Source of the DNA: an uncultured Acidobacteriia bacterium | GTDB lineage: Bacteria > Acidobacteriota > Terriglobia > Bryobacterales > Bryobacteraceae | DNA length: 64,000 nt | Assembly: GCA_903828455.1 (NCBI GenBank) | Contig: CAIKMJ010000027.1 | Span: 62,001-126,000, forward strand | Direction: 5' to 3' | Part shown: in pieces, positions 9,506 through 19,100 of the stretch | Position numbering within the stretch: the first letter of the stretch is position 1 | Layout of the letters: each line of letters starts with the position of its first letter | Position numbers and translations under genes: made by a program | The notes under the pieces: generated by a model | The model's database searches: none | Seen by the model: only the letters and a program-made list of their open reading frames with translations | What the model was told of the DNA's origin: nothing

Positions 9506-9940
9506 CTATTCGACTGGCGTCACGACGATTTCCCGCGATTCGTCTTCGAGCGGGCGGAGGCGGATTTCGGTGCGGCGGCGCGGCAGCAGGGCGGGGAAGC
9601 GCTCGGCCCATTCGAGGAGCACGAGCGCGCCGCCGCCGAAGAGTTCGTCGAGGCCGAGGCTTTCCACCTCGCGAGGTTCATCGAGCCGGTAGAGATCGAT
9701 GTGATAGACGACGTCCGGCGAATGCTGGCCGCCGTACTGGTGAATGAGCGTGAAGGTGGGGCTGGAGACTTCGTCGATGGTGGCGACGCGGCGGCCTTCC
9801 ACGATGCCTTTGGCCAGCGTTGTTTTGCCGGCGCCGAGGTTGCCGATGAGCAGGACGGCGCCGCGGAGTGCGGGCGCGAGGCGGCGGCCGAGGGCGATGG
9901 TCTCCTCTTCAGTCCGGGTCGTGAAGGTTTGTGATTCCAC
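9506..9940 (-). CDS. tsaE: tRNA threonylcarbamoyladenosine biosynthesis ATPase TsaE
   Basis: GNLGAGKTTLAKGIVEG; SPTFTLIHQYGG; YHIDLYRLDEP. Confidence 0.93.
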   Translation of the reverse strand: MESQTFTTRTEEETIALGRRLAPALRGAVLLIGNLGAGKTTLAKGIVEGRRVATIDEVSSPTFTLIHQYGGQHSPDVVYHIDLYRLDEPREVESLGLDELFGGGALVLLEWAERFPALLPRRRTEIRLRPLEDESREIVVTPVE

Positions 9941-11495
9941 CGATTGCCTCGCCGAAAGTTTCGAAAAGATCTGTTGCCAGCACGGCCTGTTCGCCGCGTT
10001 GAGCCGCGGCAAGTTCGCCGGCTTTGCCGTGCAGGAAGACGGCTCCGGCAATGGCGTGCTCGCCGAGGCCGGGGTGCTGGGCGAGCAGAGCGGCGATCAT
10101 GCCGCAGAGTACATCGCCGGTGCCGCCTTTGGCGAGGGCGGGTGAGCCGGTGGGGTTGATCCAGACGCGGCCGTCGGGAAAGGCGAGCAGGGTGCGTTCG
10201 CCTTTGAGTACGACGGTGACGCCGGATTGGGACAGCGCGCGGGCCGCCGCGATGCGGTCCGCCTGAATTTCGGGGATGGTGCGGCCGGTGAGGCGCGCCA
10301 TTTCGCCCGGGTGCGGGGTGAGGATGCGGGGATGGCGCGGCGTGCTCCACGTTGTGCCGGCGATGGCGTTGAGGCCGTCGGCATCGAGGACGAGCGGCAT
10401 TTCCAGTTCGCCGAACAGTTGCCAGGCGAGTTCGCGCGTCTCGTCATGGGTGCCGATGCCGGGGCCGAGCGCGGTGAGCGTGCGGGTGGAGGCCAGTTCG
10501 AGGATGCGCGGCAGAGCGGCGAGGGCAAGGCCGCCGGATGCGGTTTCGGGCAGCGGTTCGGTCATCAGTTCGGGGCACTGACGCGCGATCTGCGGCAGCA
10601 CCGATTCGGGGCACGCGACGGTGACCAGACCGGCGCCGGCGCGCAGGGCAGCGATGCCCGTCATGGCGGCGGCACCGCTTTTGCCTTTCGAGCCGGCGAC
10701 GACGAGCACGTGGCCGAAGCGGCCTTTGTTTGAGTCCTTCGCGCGCGGCGCGAACAGCGGCGCGAGGCTTTGCGGGGTGACGAGGGCGAGGCGAAGGGCG
10801 GGGTCGCTTTGGTAGAGCGATTCCGGTGAACCGATGGCGGCCACATGAAGCTCGCCCAGCAGGTTGCAGGCGGGCGGCATGGCGTGGCAGAGCTTGGGCG
10901 CGGTGAAGGTGACGGTGGCGTCGGCGCGGACGTAATCGCCGGGCGGGGTGCCGCTGTCGCCGGCGAGGCCGGAGGGGAGGTCGACGGCAACCACTTTGGC
11001 GAGGGGGAAGCGGGTGTTGATGGCGAGGATGGCTTGATGCGCCGCGCCGCTGGCGGCGCCGCGGAGACCGGTGCCGAGCACGGCGTCGACGACGAGCGTT
11101 GCGGTGGCGGTTGCGGTGGAGGTTGCGGTGGAGGTTGCGGAGGTGAATTCGCGGGTTTCGCGAAGTCCCGCGGCGTGCAGCATCCGGAGATTGGCGGCCG
11201 CGTCGCCGGACAGTTCGGCGGGATCGCAGGTGAGCACGACCTGCAGGTGGGCCGGCCGGAAGCGAACGTGCAGGATGCGCGCAATGGCGAGGCCGTCGCC
11301 GCCGTTGTTGCCCTTGCCGCAGACGACGACGATGCGCTGCCGCGAGACGGGCGCAAAACGCGCGGCGAGGAATTCCACGACGCGGTGGGCGGCGTTTTCC
11401 ATCAGGATGAGGCCGGGGATGCCGGCCGCGACGGTGGCGCGGTCGACGGCGCCCATCTGCTCCGGAGTGAGAACTTTGATTGGTTCAGGCATCAT
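9909..11495 (-). CDS. nnr: Bifunctional NAD(P)H-hydrate epimerase / ADP-dependent hydratase
   Basis: N-terminal YjeF epimerase (CGKGNNGGDGLAIAR) plus C-terminal dehydratase (GPGIGTHDETREL; GTGDVLCGMIAALLAQ). Confidence 0.95.
   Translation of the reverse strand: MMPEPIKVLTPEQMGAVDRATVAAGIPGLILMENAAHRVVEFLAARFAPVSRQRIVVVCGKGNNGGDGLAIARILHVRFRPAHLQVVLTCDPAELSGDAAANLRMLHAAGLRETREFTSATSTATSTATATATLVVDAVLGTGLRGAASGAAHQAILAINTRFPLAKVVAVDLPSGLAGDSGTPPGDYVRADATVTFTAPKLCHAMPPACNLLGELHVAAIGSPESLYQSDPALRLALVTPQSLAPLFAPRAKDSNKGRFGHVLVVAGSKGKSGAAAMTGIAALRAGAGLVTVACPESVLPQIARQCPELMTEPLPETASGGLALAALPRILELASTRTLTALGPGIGTHDETRELAWQLFGELEMPLVLDADGLNAIAGTTWSTPRHPRILTPHPGEMARLTGRTIPEIQADRIAAARALSQSGVTVVLKGERTLLAFPDGRVWINPTGSPALAKGGTGDVLCGMIAALLAQHPGLGEHAIAGAVFLHGKAGELAAAQRGEQAVLATDLFETFGEAIGGITNLHDPD
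11098..11145. repeat. 4 x 12 bp in-frame tandem repeat (gttgcggtggag) within nnr
   Basis: Encodes SATSTATSTATATAT just before LVVDAVLGTG. Confidence 0.92.
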
Positions 11496-11526
11496 CTGTG
11501 TATAACTCTGCAACTGAGGGGCCGCA

Positions 11527-12339
11527 TCAGGAGCGGCGACCGCCATTGGCCGGTTCGCCGGGCTTCAGGCTGCTCGAGATTGCCGGAATTTCGGCGTCGG
11601 CCGCTTCGGCGTGTTCGCGCAGGCCCGCCTGGAGAATTTCGAGCGCCTGCTCCGGGGTGTCGGCGAAGTGGAACAGTTCCAGATCTTCGCGCGCGATGGT
11701 GCCGTACTTCACCAGCGCCTCAAAGTTGACCACTTCCTTCCAGAAGGCCGAGCCGTAGAGGACGATGGTGATCTTCTTGGCGAGTTTCTTCGTCTGCACG
11801 AGCGTGAGGATTTCAAACAGCTCGTCCATGGTGCCGAAGCCGCCGGGAAAGACCACGAGGGCCTTGGCGAGATAGGCGAACCAGAACTTGCGCATGAAGA
11901 AGTAGTGGAACTCGAAGTTGAGTTCGCGCGTGATGAAGGGGTTGGGGAACTGTTCGAACGGCAGGCCGATGTTGAGGCCGATGGTTTTGCCGCGCGCATC
12001 GGAGGCGCCGCGGTTGGCCGCTTCCATGATGCCGGGCCCGCCGCCGGAGCAGATGACGAAGCGGTAGGCGCGCTCGCGGAAGGTCTTGGACCAGCGCGTC
12101 AGCATGGCGGCGAGCGTTCGCGCATCGGCGTAATACTGCGCCAGCGGGCCGTCTTCGCGAATGCGCGCCGAGCCGAAGAACACGATGGTGTCGCGCACGC
12201 GCTGGCGGCGGAAGTGCGAGAGCGGTTCCAGATATTCGGACAGGATCCGCATGGGGCGGGCGTCGGGCCCCTTGAGGAAATCGTCGTTCTTATAGGCCAG
12301 AGGCGCGCGCTGCGGCGGGGGAACGGACTGGTCGCTCAT
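11527..12339 (-). CDS. TIGR00730 / LOG family Rossmann-fold protein
   Basis: VFFGSARIREDGP; ICSGGGPGIMEAANRGA; VFPGGFGTMDELFEILTLVQTKK. Confidence 0.9.
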   Translation of the reverse strand: MSDQSVPPPQRAPLAYKNDDFLKGPDARPMRILSEYLEPLSHFRRQRVRDTIVFFGSARIREDGPLAQYYADARTLAAMLTRWSKTFRERAYRFVICSGGGPGIMEAANRGASDARGKTIGLNIGLPFEQFPNPFITRELNFEFHYFFMRKFWFAYLAKALVVFPGGFGTMDELFEILTLVQTKKLAKKITIVLYGSAFWKEVVNFEALVKYGTIAREDLELFHFADTPEQALEILQAGLREHAEAADAEIPAISSSLKPGEPANGGRRS

Positions 12340-13385
12340 GAGTTGGCTTCGTCTTCCGCAGGCTCGCCGGCGGGCATGTGCTTGTTCAGTTCCCGCGCGT
12401 TTTTCAGTTCCCGAACGGTGCGCAGAATTTCGGGCAGCTTCTGGAAGGCGGTGACGGCGCGCAGCCACTCCGCGGCGTTGAACGCGGGCGAGCCGGACAT
12501 GCGGGAGCCGGCCGGCACATCGCCGCCGATGCCGCTCTGGGCGTAGACGGTGACGCCTTCGTGGATCGTGAGATGGCCCGAAATTCCCACCTGGCCGGCG
12601 AGCAGCACGTTTTTCTCCAGAATCGAGCTGCCGGCAAGGCCGGTCTGGGCGCAGATGATGTTGTCTTCGCCGACGACGCAGGCGTGACCGACCTGGACGA
12701 GACTGTCGATCTTGGCGCCGCGCCTGACGCGTGTTTCGCCGATGGTGGCGCGGTCGATCGAGGTGAGGCTCTGGATTTCGGCGTCGTCCTCGATCACGGT
12801 GACGCCGGACTGCACGATCTTGTGGTGGGAGCCGTCGGCGCGGCGGGCGAAACCGAAGCCGTCGCCGCCGATCACGACGCCGTTCTGCAGGATGACGCGA
12901 TTGCCGACGCGGCAGAATTCGCGGACCACGGAGTGGGAGTGGGCGGTGAAGTCATCGCCGATCTCGGCGCCTTCATAGATGGTGACGTGCGGGTGCAGCA
13001 CCGCGCCCCTGCCGATCCGCACATTTTCGCCCACCGCAACGAAGGCTCCGATGGAGGCGCCCTCGCCGATTACGGCGCTTTCGGCCACCGCGCTCAGGGG
13101 GTGGCGGCCCGGCTTCGGGCGCGGCGGCTGGTAGAAGAGTTCGAGCGCCCGGGCGAAATCGTGGTACGGATTGGCGGAGATCAAAGTGGGGATGCCGCTG
13201 ACCGCCCGCGCGGCGATGACTGCGCTGGCGCGGGTGGTCTTCAGGCGCGGCGCGTACTTCGGGTTGGCGAGGAAGGTGATGTGGCCGTCGCCGGCCTGCT
13301 CCAGCCCGCGGACGCCGGTAATTTCGATTGCGCCGTCCCCTTCGAGTTTCGAATTCAGCGCGACTGCCAGTTCGCTCAGTTTCAT
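12336..13385 (-). CDS. lpxD: UDP-3-O-(3-hydroxyacyl)glucosamine N-acyltransferase
   Basis: Left-handed beta-helix repeats; GDGFGFARRADGSHHKIVQSG; VQVGHACVVGEDNIICAQTGLAGSS. Confidence 0.95.
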   Translation of the reverse strand: MKLSELAVALNSKLEGDGAIEITGVRGLEQAGDGHITFLANPKYAPRLKTTRASAVIAARAVSGIPTLISANPYHDFARALELFYQPPRPKPGRHPLSAVAESAVIGEGASIGAFVAVGENVRIGRGAVLHPHVTIYEGAEIGDDFTAHSHSVVREFCRVGNRVILQNGVVIGGDGFGFARRADGSHHKIVQSGVTVIEDDAEIQSLTSIDRATIGETRVRRGAKIDSLVQVGHACVVGEDNIICAQTGLAGSSILEKNVLLAGQVGISGHLTIHEGVTVYAQSGIGGDVPAGSRMSGSPAFNAAEWLRAVTAFQKLPEILRTVRELKNARELNKHMPAGEPAEDEANS

Positions 13386-13859
13386 CCATCCAACAGGTTA
13401 GCTGAAGCGGTGGTGGTGCGGTTGGCGGCGCTGCTGAATTCGGGGGGAAGCTGGTCGATCGGTTGAGATATTGAAAAGATAAAGGGTTGCCCGCTGCAAA
13501 AATCAGGTTTCGCTGGATTTGCGTAACAGAAATGCAATTCGCCCATGCTATGTTCAATTGAGTATGTCTCGGTGTTGACGGGACAAGGGGTCACGGACAG
13601 ACACCGGAATTCTGCAAGGCCACAGCGTTCGCGGCCTGAGTGCGTGCGGGTCTGGTGGCGCGGTGCGTTTCGGCTATCGTTTTTTCGTTTCAATCAGTTT
13701 TCGTATGACGGGTATCGATCGCAACAAATCTGCAATTCGGCCGCTCGCCGCGGGTGCGGGCATTTATCCGCTGTGTGTTGAGCGGCGTGGCGATCGGTTT
13801 CCTGTTCCGCAGTATTCATTTTCCAGGTCTTTATTTCCGAAGGAGGTTCAGTCTCACTC

Positions 13860-16800
13860 ATGACAAAACAAAGCAGACTATTGGCAGTTTTCGCAGCGGC
13901 CCTCGCGCTGACAACAATCGCAACCCGCCAGGCCTATGGCCAGGCCGCAACCGCCGCCATCAGCGGCACCGTACTCGATGCCACGGGCGCAGTGGTGCCC
14001 GGCGCGGAAGTGGAAGTGGTCAACAAGCAGATCGGTGTGGACCGCAAGATCCAGACCAGCGGCGCCGGCGTGTTTACGGCTCCGGATCTGACGCCGGCTT
14101 CCGGCTACACGGTGACGGTCACCAAGACCGGATTCAACAAGTATCAGGTGAATGAATTTTCGCTCGAAGTGGGCCAGGCACTGAGTTTCACCGTGAATCT
14201 GACGGTCGGTTCGGGCGCCACGCAGATCAGCGTGACGAGCGACGCGCCGGTGATTGAAGCCACCAAGACGGACGTTTCCGGGGTGGTGGATTCGCGGCAG
14301 TTGCTCGATTTGCCGATCAACGGCCGCCGCGTGGACAGCTTCGTGCTGCTGCAGCCGGGCGTGACGGCGGACGCCGCGTTCGGTCTGCTTTCCTTCCGCG
14401 GCACCACGGCGGGCAACAGCTTCCTGACCGATGGCGTCGATACGACGAACAATTTCTACGACGAGAATGCCGGCCGCACGCGCACCTATAACATCGCGCA
14501 GGATGCGGTGCAGGAATTCCAGGTGGTCACCAGCAACTTCCTGCCGGAATACGGCAACGCCTCGGGCGGCGTGGTCAACACGATCACCCGCAGCGGGACC
14601 AACGACATTCACGGCACCGGTTACTGGTTCTTCCGGAACCGCACGCTGAATGCGACGGACCCGACGGCGCTGGGCGTCAATCCGCCGGAATGGCGTCACC
14701 AGGCAGGGATCAGCGTTGGCGGTCCGGCCATCAAGAACAAGCTGTTCTACTTCTTTAACGGCGAAGTGACGCGGCGCAACGATCCGATTGTTTCGTCGAA
14801 TATCTCGTCTTCGCTGTTCAACTCGGCGGGCGCGCCCACCGGCGCAATCGACCCGGTGTCGGGTTGCGGCGGCAGTTCGTTCGGCGCAACGAAGGCGACG
14901 GCGGCACAGTGCGCCGCGGCAATTAACTTCCTGAAGTCGCGCGTGGCGCCGCAGCTGGTGCCCCGCAGCGTTGACGTCAACCTGCTGTTCGGCAAGATCG
15001 ATTATCAGATCAACGACCGGAACCGCTTTACGACTGAGATGAACTATCTCGATTTCCATTCGCCCAACGGCATTCAGACGCAGGGCGTGCTGACCAACGG
15101 CGGGGCAGTTGGCAACAACGCGGACACGACGGTGTTTGACCGCACCCTGAAGTCCAGCCTGACCACGGTGGAGGGTTCCAACGCGGTGAACGAACTGCGG
15201 TTCGGCATGTTCAAGGATCGCCAGTACGATCCGGCGAGCCCGAGCCTGTTCCCGGTTACCGGACCGTCGTCCTACTCGATTTCGAGCGGCAGCCTGAGCA
15301 ATATCGGCGTTCCGACCGGATATCCGCGCCTGCATCCCAGCGAGCTGCGCTTCCAGATTTCCGATACGTATGCCAAAACGCTCAGCAAACACGCTCTGAA
15401 GTTCGGCGTGGAGTGGTCGCACACGGAAGATTACGATTACCAGCGTTCCAACCAGTTCGGGACGTACACGTATTCCAACATCAACGCGTTTGCGCTGGAC
15501 TTCAGCAATCCGGTCAACGGCAAGAACTGGACCAGCTACTCGCAGACGTTCGGCAACCCGCTGTGGGACGGCAACGCGCGCAATCTCGGCCTGTTCGCGC
15601 AGGACGAAATTCACGTGACGTCGAATCTGGTGCTGAGCGCCGGCGTGCGCTACGAACACCACACGCTGCCCCAGCCGGCAGCCCCGCAGGCCCTCGGCGC
15701 GCTCAACATTCCGGCCGACTGGCCGCAGGTGGCGACGCTGAATTATCAGGCCAATAACTGGGCGCCCCGCATTGGCGCGGCGTACAGCCTCGACAGCAAG
15801 ACCGTTATCCGCGTCGGCTACGGTATGTTCTACAACCGGTACATTTCGCAGATCACCGACGGTCTGGCGAAGGGCAACGGTTCCTACCAGCCGTCCTACT
15901 CGCTGTCCGCCACGGTGGCCTCGCAGTTTGCGGCGGGCCCGGTGTTCCCCACCTATCTTTCGACGCAGCCGAGCGGCGCGGCGAATGCTCCGACGGTGCA
16001 GTTCAATACGAAGGACTTCCGCAACTCGTACACCGAACAGGCGCAGCTTTCCATTCAGCGCGAGCTGGATAAGAACACCAGCCTGACGGTGTCCGGTATC
16101 TGGAGCCGCGGTCTGCACATCGCCTCGGCGTACAACGCGAATCTTTCGGAACCGACGACCAGCTATACGTATGTGGTCGATAACGCCGCGCTGCAGCCGG
16201 TCGGCAGCTTTACCGTGCCGCTCTACACGCGCGCCAACCTCATCAATCCGAACTACAACAGCGTGATTGCGATGAGTTCGAATGCCAACAGCTGGTACAA
16301 CGGTCTGATCGTGGCGGTCAACCGTCGCTATGCGAGCTGGTTCCAGGGGGCGGCGAACTATACGTGGTCGCACTCGATCGATGACAACCTCGGCGGCGCG
16401 GGCGGCGCCAACGGGTCGAGCGGCATTCTGTTCGCACAGAGCTACCCGACGTCGTTCTACAACAACAACTTTGCGGCGGAAAAGGGCAGCAGCGCGACCG
16501 ACCAGCGTCATCGCCTGGTGCTGACCGGCATCCTGAATCCGAAATTCACGAAGGGCAGCAGCTGGGCCGAACGCAATGTGATCAACGGCTGGCAGGTGTC
16601 GTTCGTTTCGACGTTCGCTTCGGGCTTCCCGCTCAACTCCACGATTGGCGGCGTTTCTTCTTCGACGCTGCCCACGGTGGCGGGGACGTCGCTGTTCGGT
16701 ACGGCCTCGATCAACGGGCTGGGACCCTCCAGCAGCGCTTACAACACGCAGCGCGTGCCGTTCCAGCCGGTTGGCAATGTGGATGTACCGGCGACGTTCC

Positions 16801-17063
16801 GCACGGACGCCCGCATTGCGAAGATCTTCAGCATTCAGGAACGCGTGAAGGTTCAGCTGGCGTTCGAAGCGCAGAACATCTTCAACCACCTGATTGTGGC
16901 GGGCTCCGCTCCGCTGAACGAGCAGGAGTACACGCTGACCAAGCAGGGCACGCAGTCGGTGCTGGTGCCGTACGCGCTGTACGGTCAGATTCTGCAGACG
17001 CAGGGACCGCCGGACGGCACCACCGCCCGCCGCGCCCAGGCGTCGCTCCGCATCACGTTCTAA
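13860..17063 (+). CDS. Oar-like TonB-dependent receptor with N-terminal carboxypeptidase-regulatory-like domain
   Basis: ATAAISGTVLDATGAVVPGAEVEVVN; plug domain RQLLDLPINGRRVDSFVLLQPGV; C-terminal beta-barrel end; GAAGGAGG-type RBS just upstream. Confidence 0.93.
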   Translation: MTKQSRLLAVFAAALALTTIATRQAYGQAATAAISGTVLDATGAVVPGAEVEVVNKQIGVDRKIQTSGAGVFTAPDLTPASGYTVTVTKTGFNKYQVNEFSLEVGQALSFTVNLTVGSGATQISVTSDAPVIEATKTDVSGVVDSRQLLDLPINGRRVDSFVLLQPGVTADAAFGLLSFRGTTAGNSFLTDGVDTTNNFYDENAGRTRTYNIAQDAVQEFQVVTSNFLPEYGNASGGVVNTITRSGTNDIHGTGYWFFRNRTLNATDPTALGVNPPEWRHQAGISVGGPAIKNKLFYFFNGEVTRRNDPIVSSNISSSLFNSAGAPTGAIDPVSGCGGSSFGATKATAAQCAAAINFLKSRVAPQLVPRSVDVNLLFGKIDYQINDRNRFTTEMNYLDFHSPNGIQTQGVLTNGGAVGNNADTTVFDRTLKSSLTTVEGSNAVNELRFGMFKDRQYDPASPSLFPVTGPSSYSISSGSLSNIGVPTGYPRLHPSELRFQISDTYAKTLSKHALKFGVEWSHTEDYDYQRSNQFGTYTYSNINAFALDFSNPVNGKNWTSYSQTFGNPLWDGNARNLGLFAQDEIHVTSNLVLSAGVRYEHHTLPQPAAPQALGALNIPADWPQVATLNYQANNWAPRIGAAYSLDSKTVIRVGYGMFYNRYISQITDGLAKGNGSYQPSYSLSATVASQFAAGPVFPTYLSTQPSGAANAPTVQFNTKDFRNSYTEQAQLSIQRELDKNTSLTVSGIWSRGLHIASAYNANLSEPTTSYTYVVDNAALQPVGSFTVPLYTRANLINPNYNSVIAMSSNANSWYNGLIVAVNRRYASWFQGAANYTWSHSIDDNLGGAGGANGSSGILFAQSYPTSFYNNNFAAEKGSSATDQRHRLVLTGILNPKFTKGSSWAERNVINGWQVSFVSTFASGFPLNSTIGGVSSSTLPTVAGTSLFGTASINGLGPSSSAYNTQRVPFQPVGNVDVPATFRTDARIAKIFSIQERVKVQLAFEAQNIFNHLIVAGSAPLNEQEYTLTKQGTQSVLVPYALYGQILQTQGPPDGTTARRAQASLRITF

Positions 17064-17079
17064 CCAGACGCAGGACCAG

Positions 17080-17117
17080 AACGGCCGGGATCCCACACCA
17101 GGGATTCCGGCCGTTTT
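17080..17117. terminator. Bidirectional Rho-independent terminator
   Basis: 15-bp stem aacggccgggatccc / gggattccggccgtt (one G-T wobble), loop acacca, T-tract, between convergent genes. Confidence 0.9.
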
Positions 17118-17133
17118 GCATTTGCGGCGAGTT

Positions 17134-18183
17134 TTACCAGCGCAGCAGAATCAGTTCCGAACAGAAGCCGGGGCCCATGGCGGCGAGCACGCCCCAGGTA
17201 CCGGGATCGGGCCGCCGGTTCTGCATCACTTCTTCGAGCACCATCAGGACGGAGGCGGAGGAGAGGTTGCCCATCTTCCGCAGACAGTCCCAGGAGGCGC
17301 GGATCTCGCCGCCGCGCAGGCCGAGGGCGACTTCGGTGGCGCGCAGGATTTTGGGGCCGCCGGTGTGCAGAATCCAGGAGCCGATGTCGGCGCGCGTCAG
17401 GCCGTGCGGCGCGAGCAGGTGGTCGGCATCGTCGCCGATGTGGCTGGCACTGACGTCCGGCACTTCGGGCGACAGAATAATGCGGAAGCCTTTTTCCGAG
17501 ATGTGCCAGCCCATGGCGTCTTCGGTGTCCGGATAGAAGGTGGACTGGGTGGCTACGATTTCGGGCCAGCCGGAGCCGGGACACCGGTCGCCGGCGACGA
17601 TCACGGCGGCCGCGCCGTCGCCGAACAGGCCGATGGAAATCAGATTGGCCATGGAGAAATCGTCGAGCTGCAGGGTGAGCGAGCAGAGTTCGACCGAGAC
17701 GAGAACGGCGTATTGATCGGGGAAGGCTTTCACGTAGTCGGCCGCGCGCGCGATGCCGGCGGCTCCGGCGACGCAGCCGAGGCCGAAGATGGGCATGCGC
17801 TTGATGCGTGGCGAAAGGCCGAGGCGGTTCACCAGGCGGGCGTCAATGGAAGGGCTCGCCACGCCGCTGACCGAGACGAAGATGATGGCGCCGAGTTGTT
17901 CCGGCCGGAGGCCCGCCCGGGCGAGTGCGCCGCGGACGGCGGTTTCGCCGAGGTCGAGCGCGACGCGGATCCAGACGTCGTTGGCTTCGCCGAAGGTCAG
18001 CGAGGTGTAGCGTTCCATGGGCAGCGCGAGGAAGCGCTCCTCGACGCCGACATTGGCGTGCAGCAGTTCGATTTTGCGCGGTTCGGGAAACTGCTCGCCC
18101 CAATGGTCGAGCAGGCCGCGGACCAGTTGCGGCTGGGTATAGCGATGTTCGGGGAAGGCACTGGCTACGGCCGCGATTCTCAT
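17134..18183 (-). CDS. Type III polyketide synthase (chalcone/stilbene synthase family)
   Basis: Catalytic Cys motif IFGLGCVAGAAGIARAADYV; GDGAAAVIVAGD; WILHTGGPKIL; SSASVLMVLEEVM. Confidence 0.93.
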   Translation of the reverse strand: MRIAAVASAFPEHRYTQPQLVRGLLDHWGEQFPEPRKIELLHANVGVEERFLALPMERYTSLTFGEANDVWIRVALDLGETAVRGALARAGLRPEQLGAIIFVSVSGVASPSIDARLVNRLGLSPRIKRMPIFGLGCVAGAAGIARAADYVKAFPDQYAVLVSVELCSLTLQLDDFSMANLISIGLFGDGAAAVIVAGDRCPGSGWPEIVATQSTFYPDTEDAMGWHISEKGFRIILSPEVPDVSASHIGDDADHLLAPHGLTRADIGSWILHTGGPKILRATEVALGLRGGEIRASWDCLRKMGNLSSASVLMVLEEVMQNRRPDPGTWGVLAAMGPGFCSELILLRW

Positions 18184-18267
18184 GACTTCTCCGTTTGAAG
18201 GGGCACGGTTCCTGGACGCCGCACGGCGCCGTCCCGTTCCCGGAATCGGCGCGGGCCGGTGCGGCGG

Positions 18268-19023
18268 CTATTGTGCCATGAGAGCGGCGAGCGACTGTTC
18301 AATGGTGGGATTGCCGCCCGCTTCCACGTCGCGCCGCCGGATCTGGTGGAACTTGCTGAGGATGCCGTTGGCCTTCGCCAGAGCCGCCACGCGTTCGGCG
18401 AAGGCCGCAATGGAGGCGCCCGGCACGGTGTAAATTGCGATGTCGTCCGTCATGGTGTCCAGATAAGCGCGGGCGCCGCAGCAGCCGAGGCTGAGCGCGG
18501 AGCGGCCCGAATTCTTCGTCTGCGGAATGACGGCGCAGGCGGGGCGGCCCATCGCCGGCGGCATGCCGCTTTCCAGTTGCTGCGAGGCTTCCGAGAGGAT
18601 CAGCGTCTGATCGGCGCGGACGAAGAGCATGACGACGTCCGGAATCACCGGGATTTCCGCCAGCGGGCCATAGACGACGTGCTGCGGCTTCGAGGCGAGC
18701 ACGGGGATCTGCGGCACGTCTTCTTCGCGAACGTAGCCGAGGTCGTTGAACACCTTGAGCGCATCGCCGAGTTCCTTGCCCGCGGCGGGGCTGATCTCAA
18801 GGCCGTGCGTGTAGAGTCCGATGGCGCAGAGATTGTGATCGGCGGCCGAGGTGGCGAAGACGCGCGTGGCGGCCTCCTGCCAGAAGCGGCAACCGGCCGG
18901 GGCATGGCCCGACCAGGCGGCGACGCCTGCCGGAATGCTGTCGGTCAGGCAGATGGCCACGGGGGCCTGGCTCAGCTTCAGGGAATCCGTTAGCGATTGC
19001 GCGATTGCGGAAAATTGGGACAT
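18268..19023 (-). CDS. DUF169 domain-containing protein
   Basis: LSQAPVAICLTDSIPAG...GCRFWQEAATRVFATSAADHNLCAIGLYTHGL; GCCGARAYLD. Confidence 0.85.
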   Translation of the reverse strand: MSQFSAIAQSLTDSLKLSQAPVAICLTDSIPAGVAAWSGHAPAGCRFWQEAATRVFATSAADHNLCAIGLYTHGLEISPAAGKELGDALKVFNDLGYVREEDVPQIPVLASKPQHVVYGPLAEIPVIPDVVMLFVRADQTLILSEASQQLESGMPPAMGRPACAVIPQTKNSGRSALSLGCCGARAYLDTMTDDIAIYTVPGASIAAFAERVAALAKANGILSKFHQIRRRDVEAGGNPTIEQSLAALMAQ

Positions 19024-19100
19024 TTAAGAGCATGGTAGCGTGCCCTGGCGGCGCGGCGAATGACAGCGCTGTTAAACTCGGTCTTCTGCCCGCTCATTCG

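Noticed and set aside
13878-17096. 1072-aa minus-strand ORF antisense to the TonB-dependent receptor
   Set aside because: R/H/V-rich shadow ORF with no recognisable domain; opposite strand has clear receptor motifs and RBS
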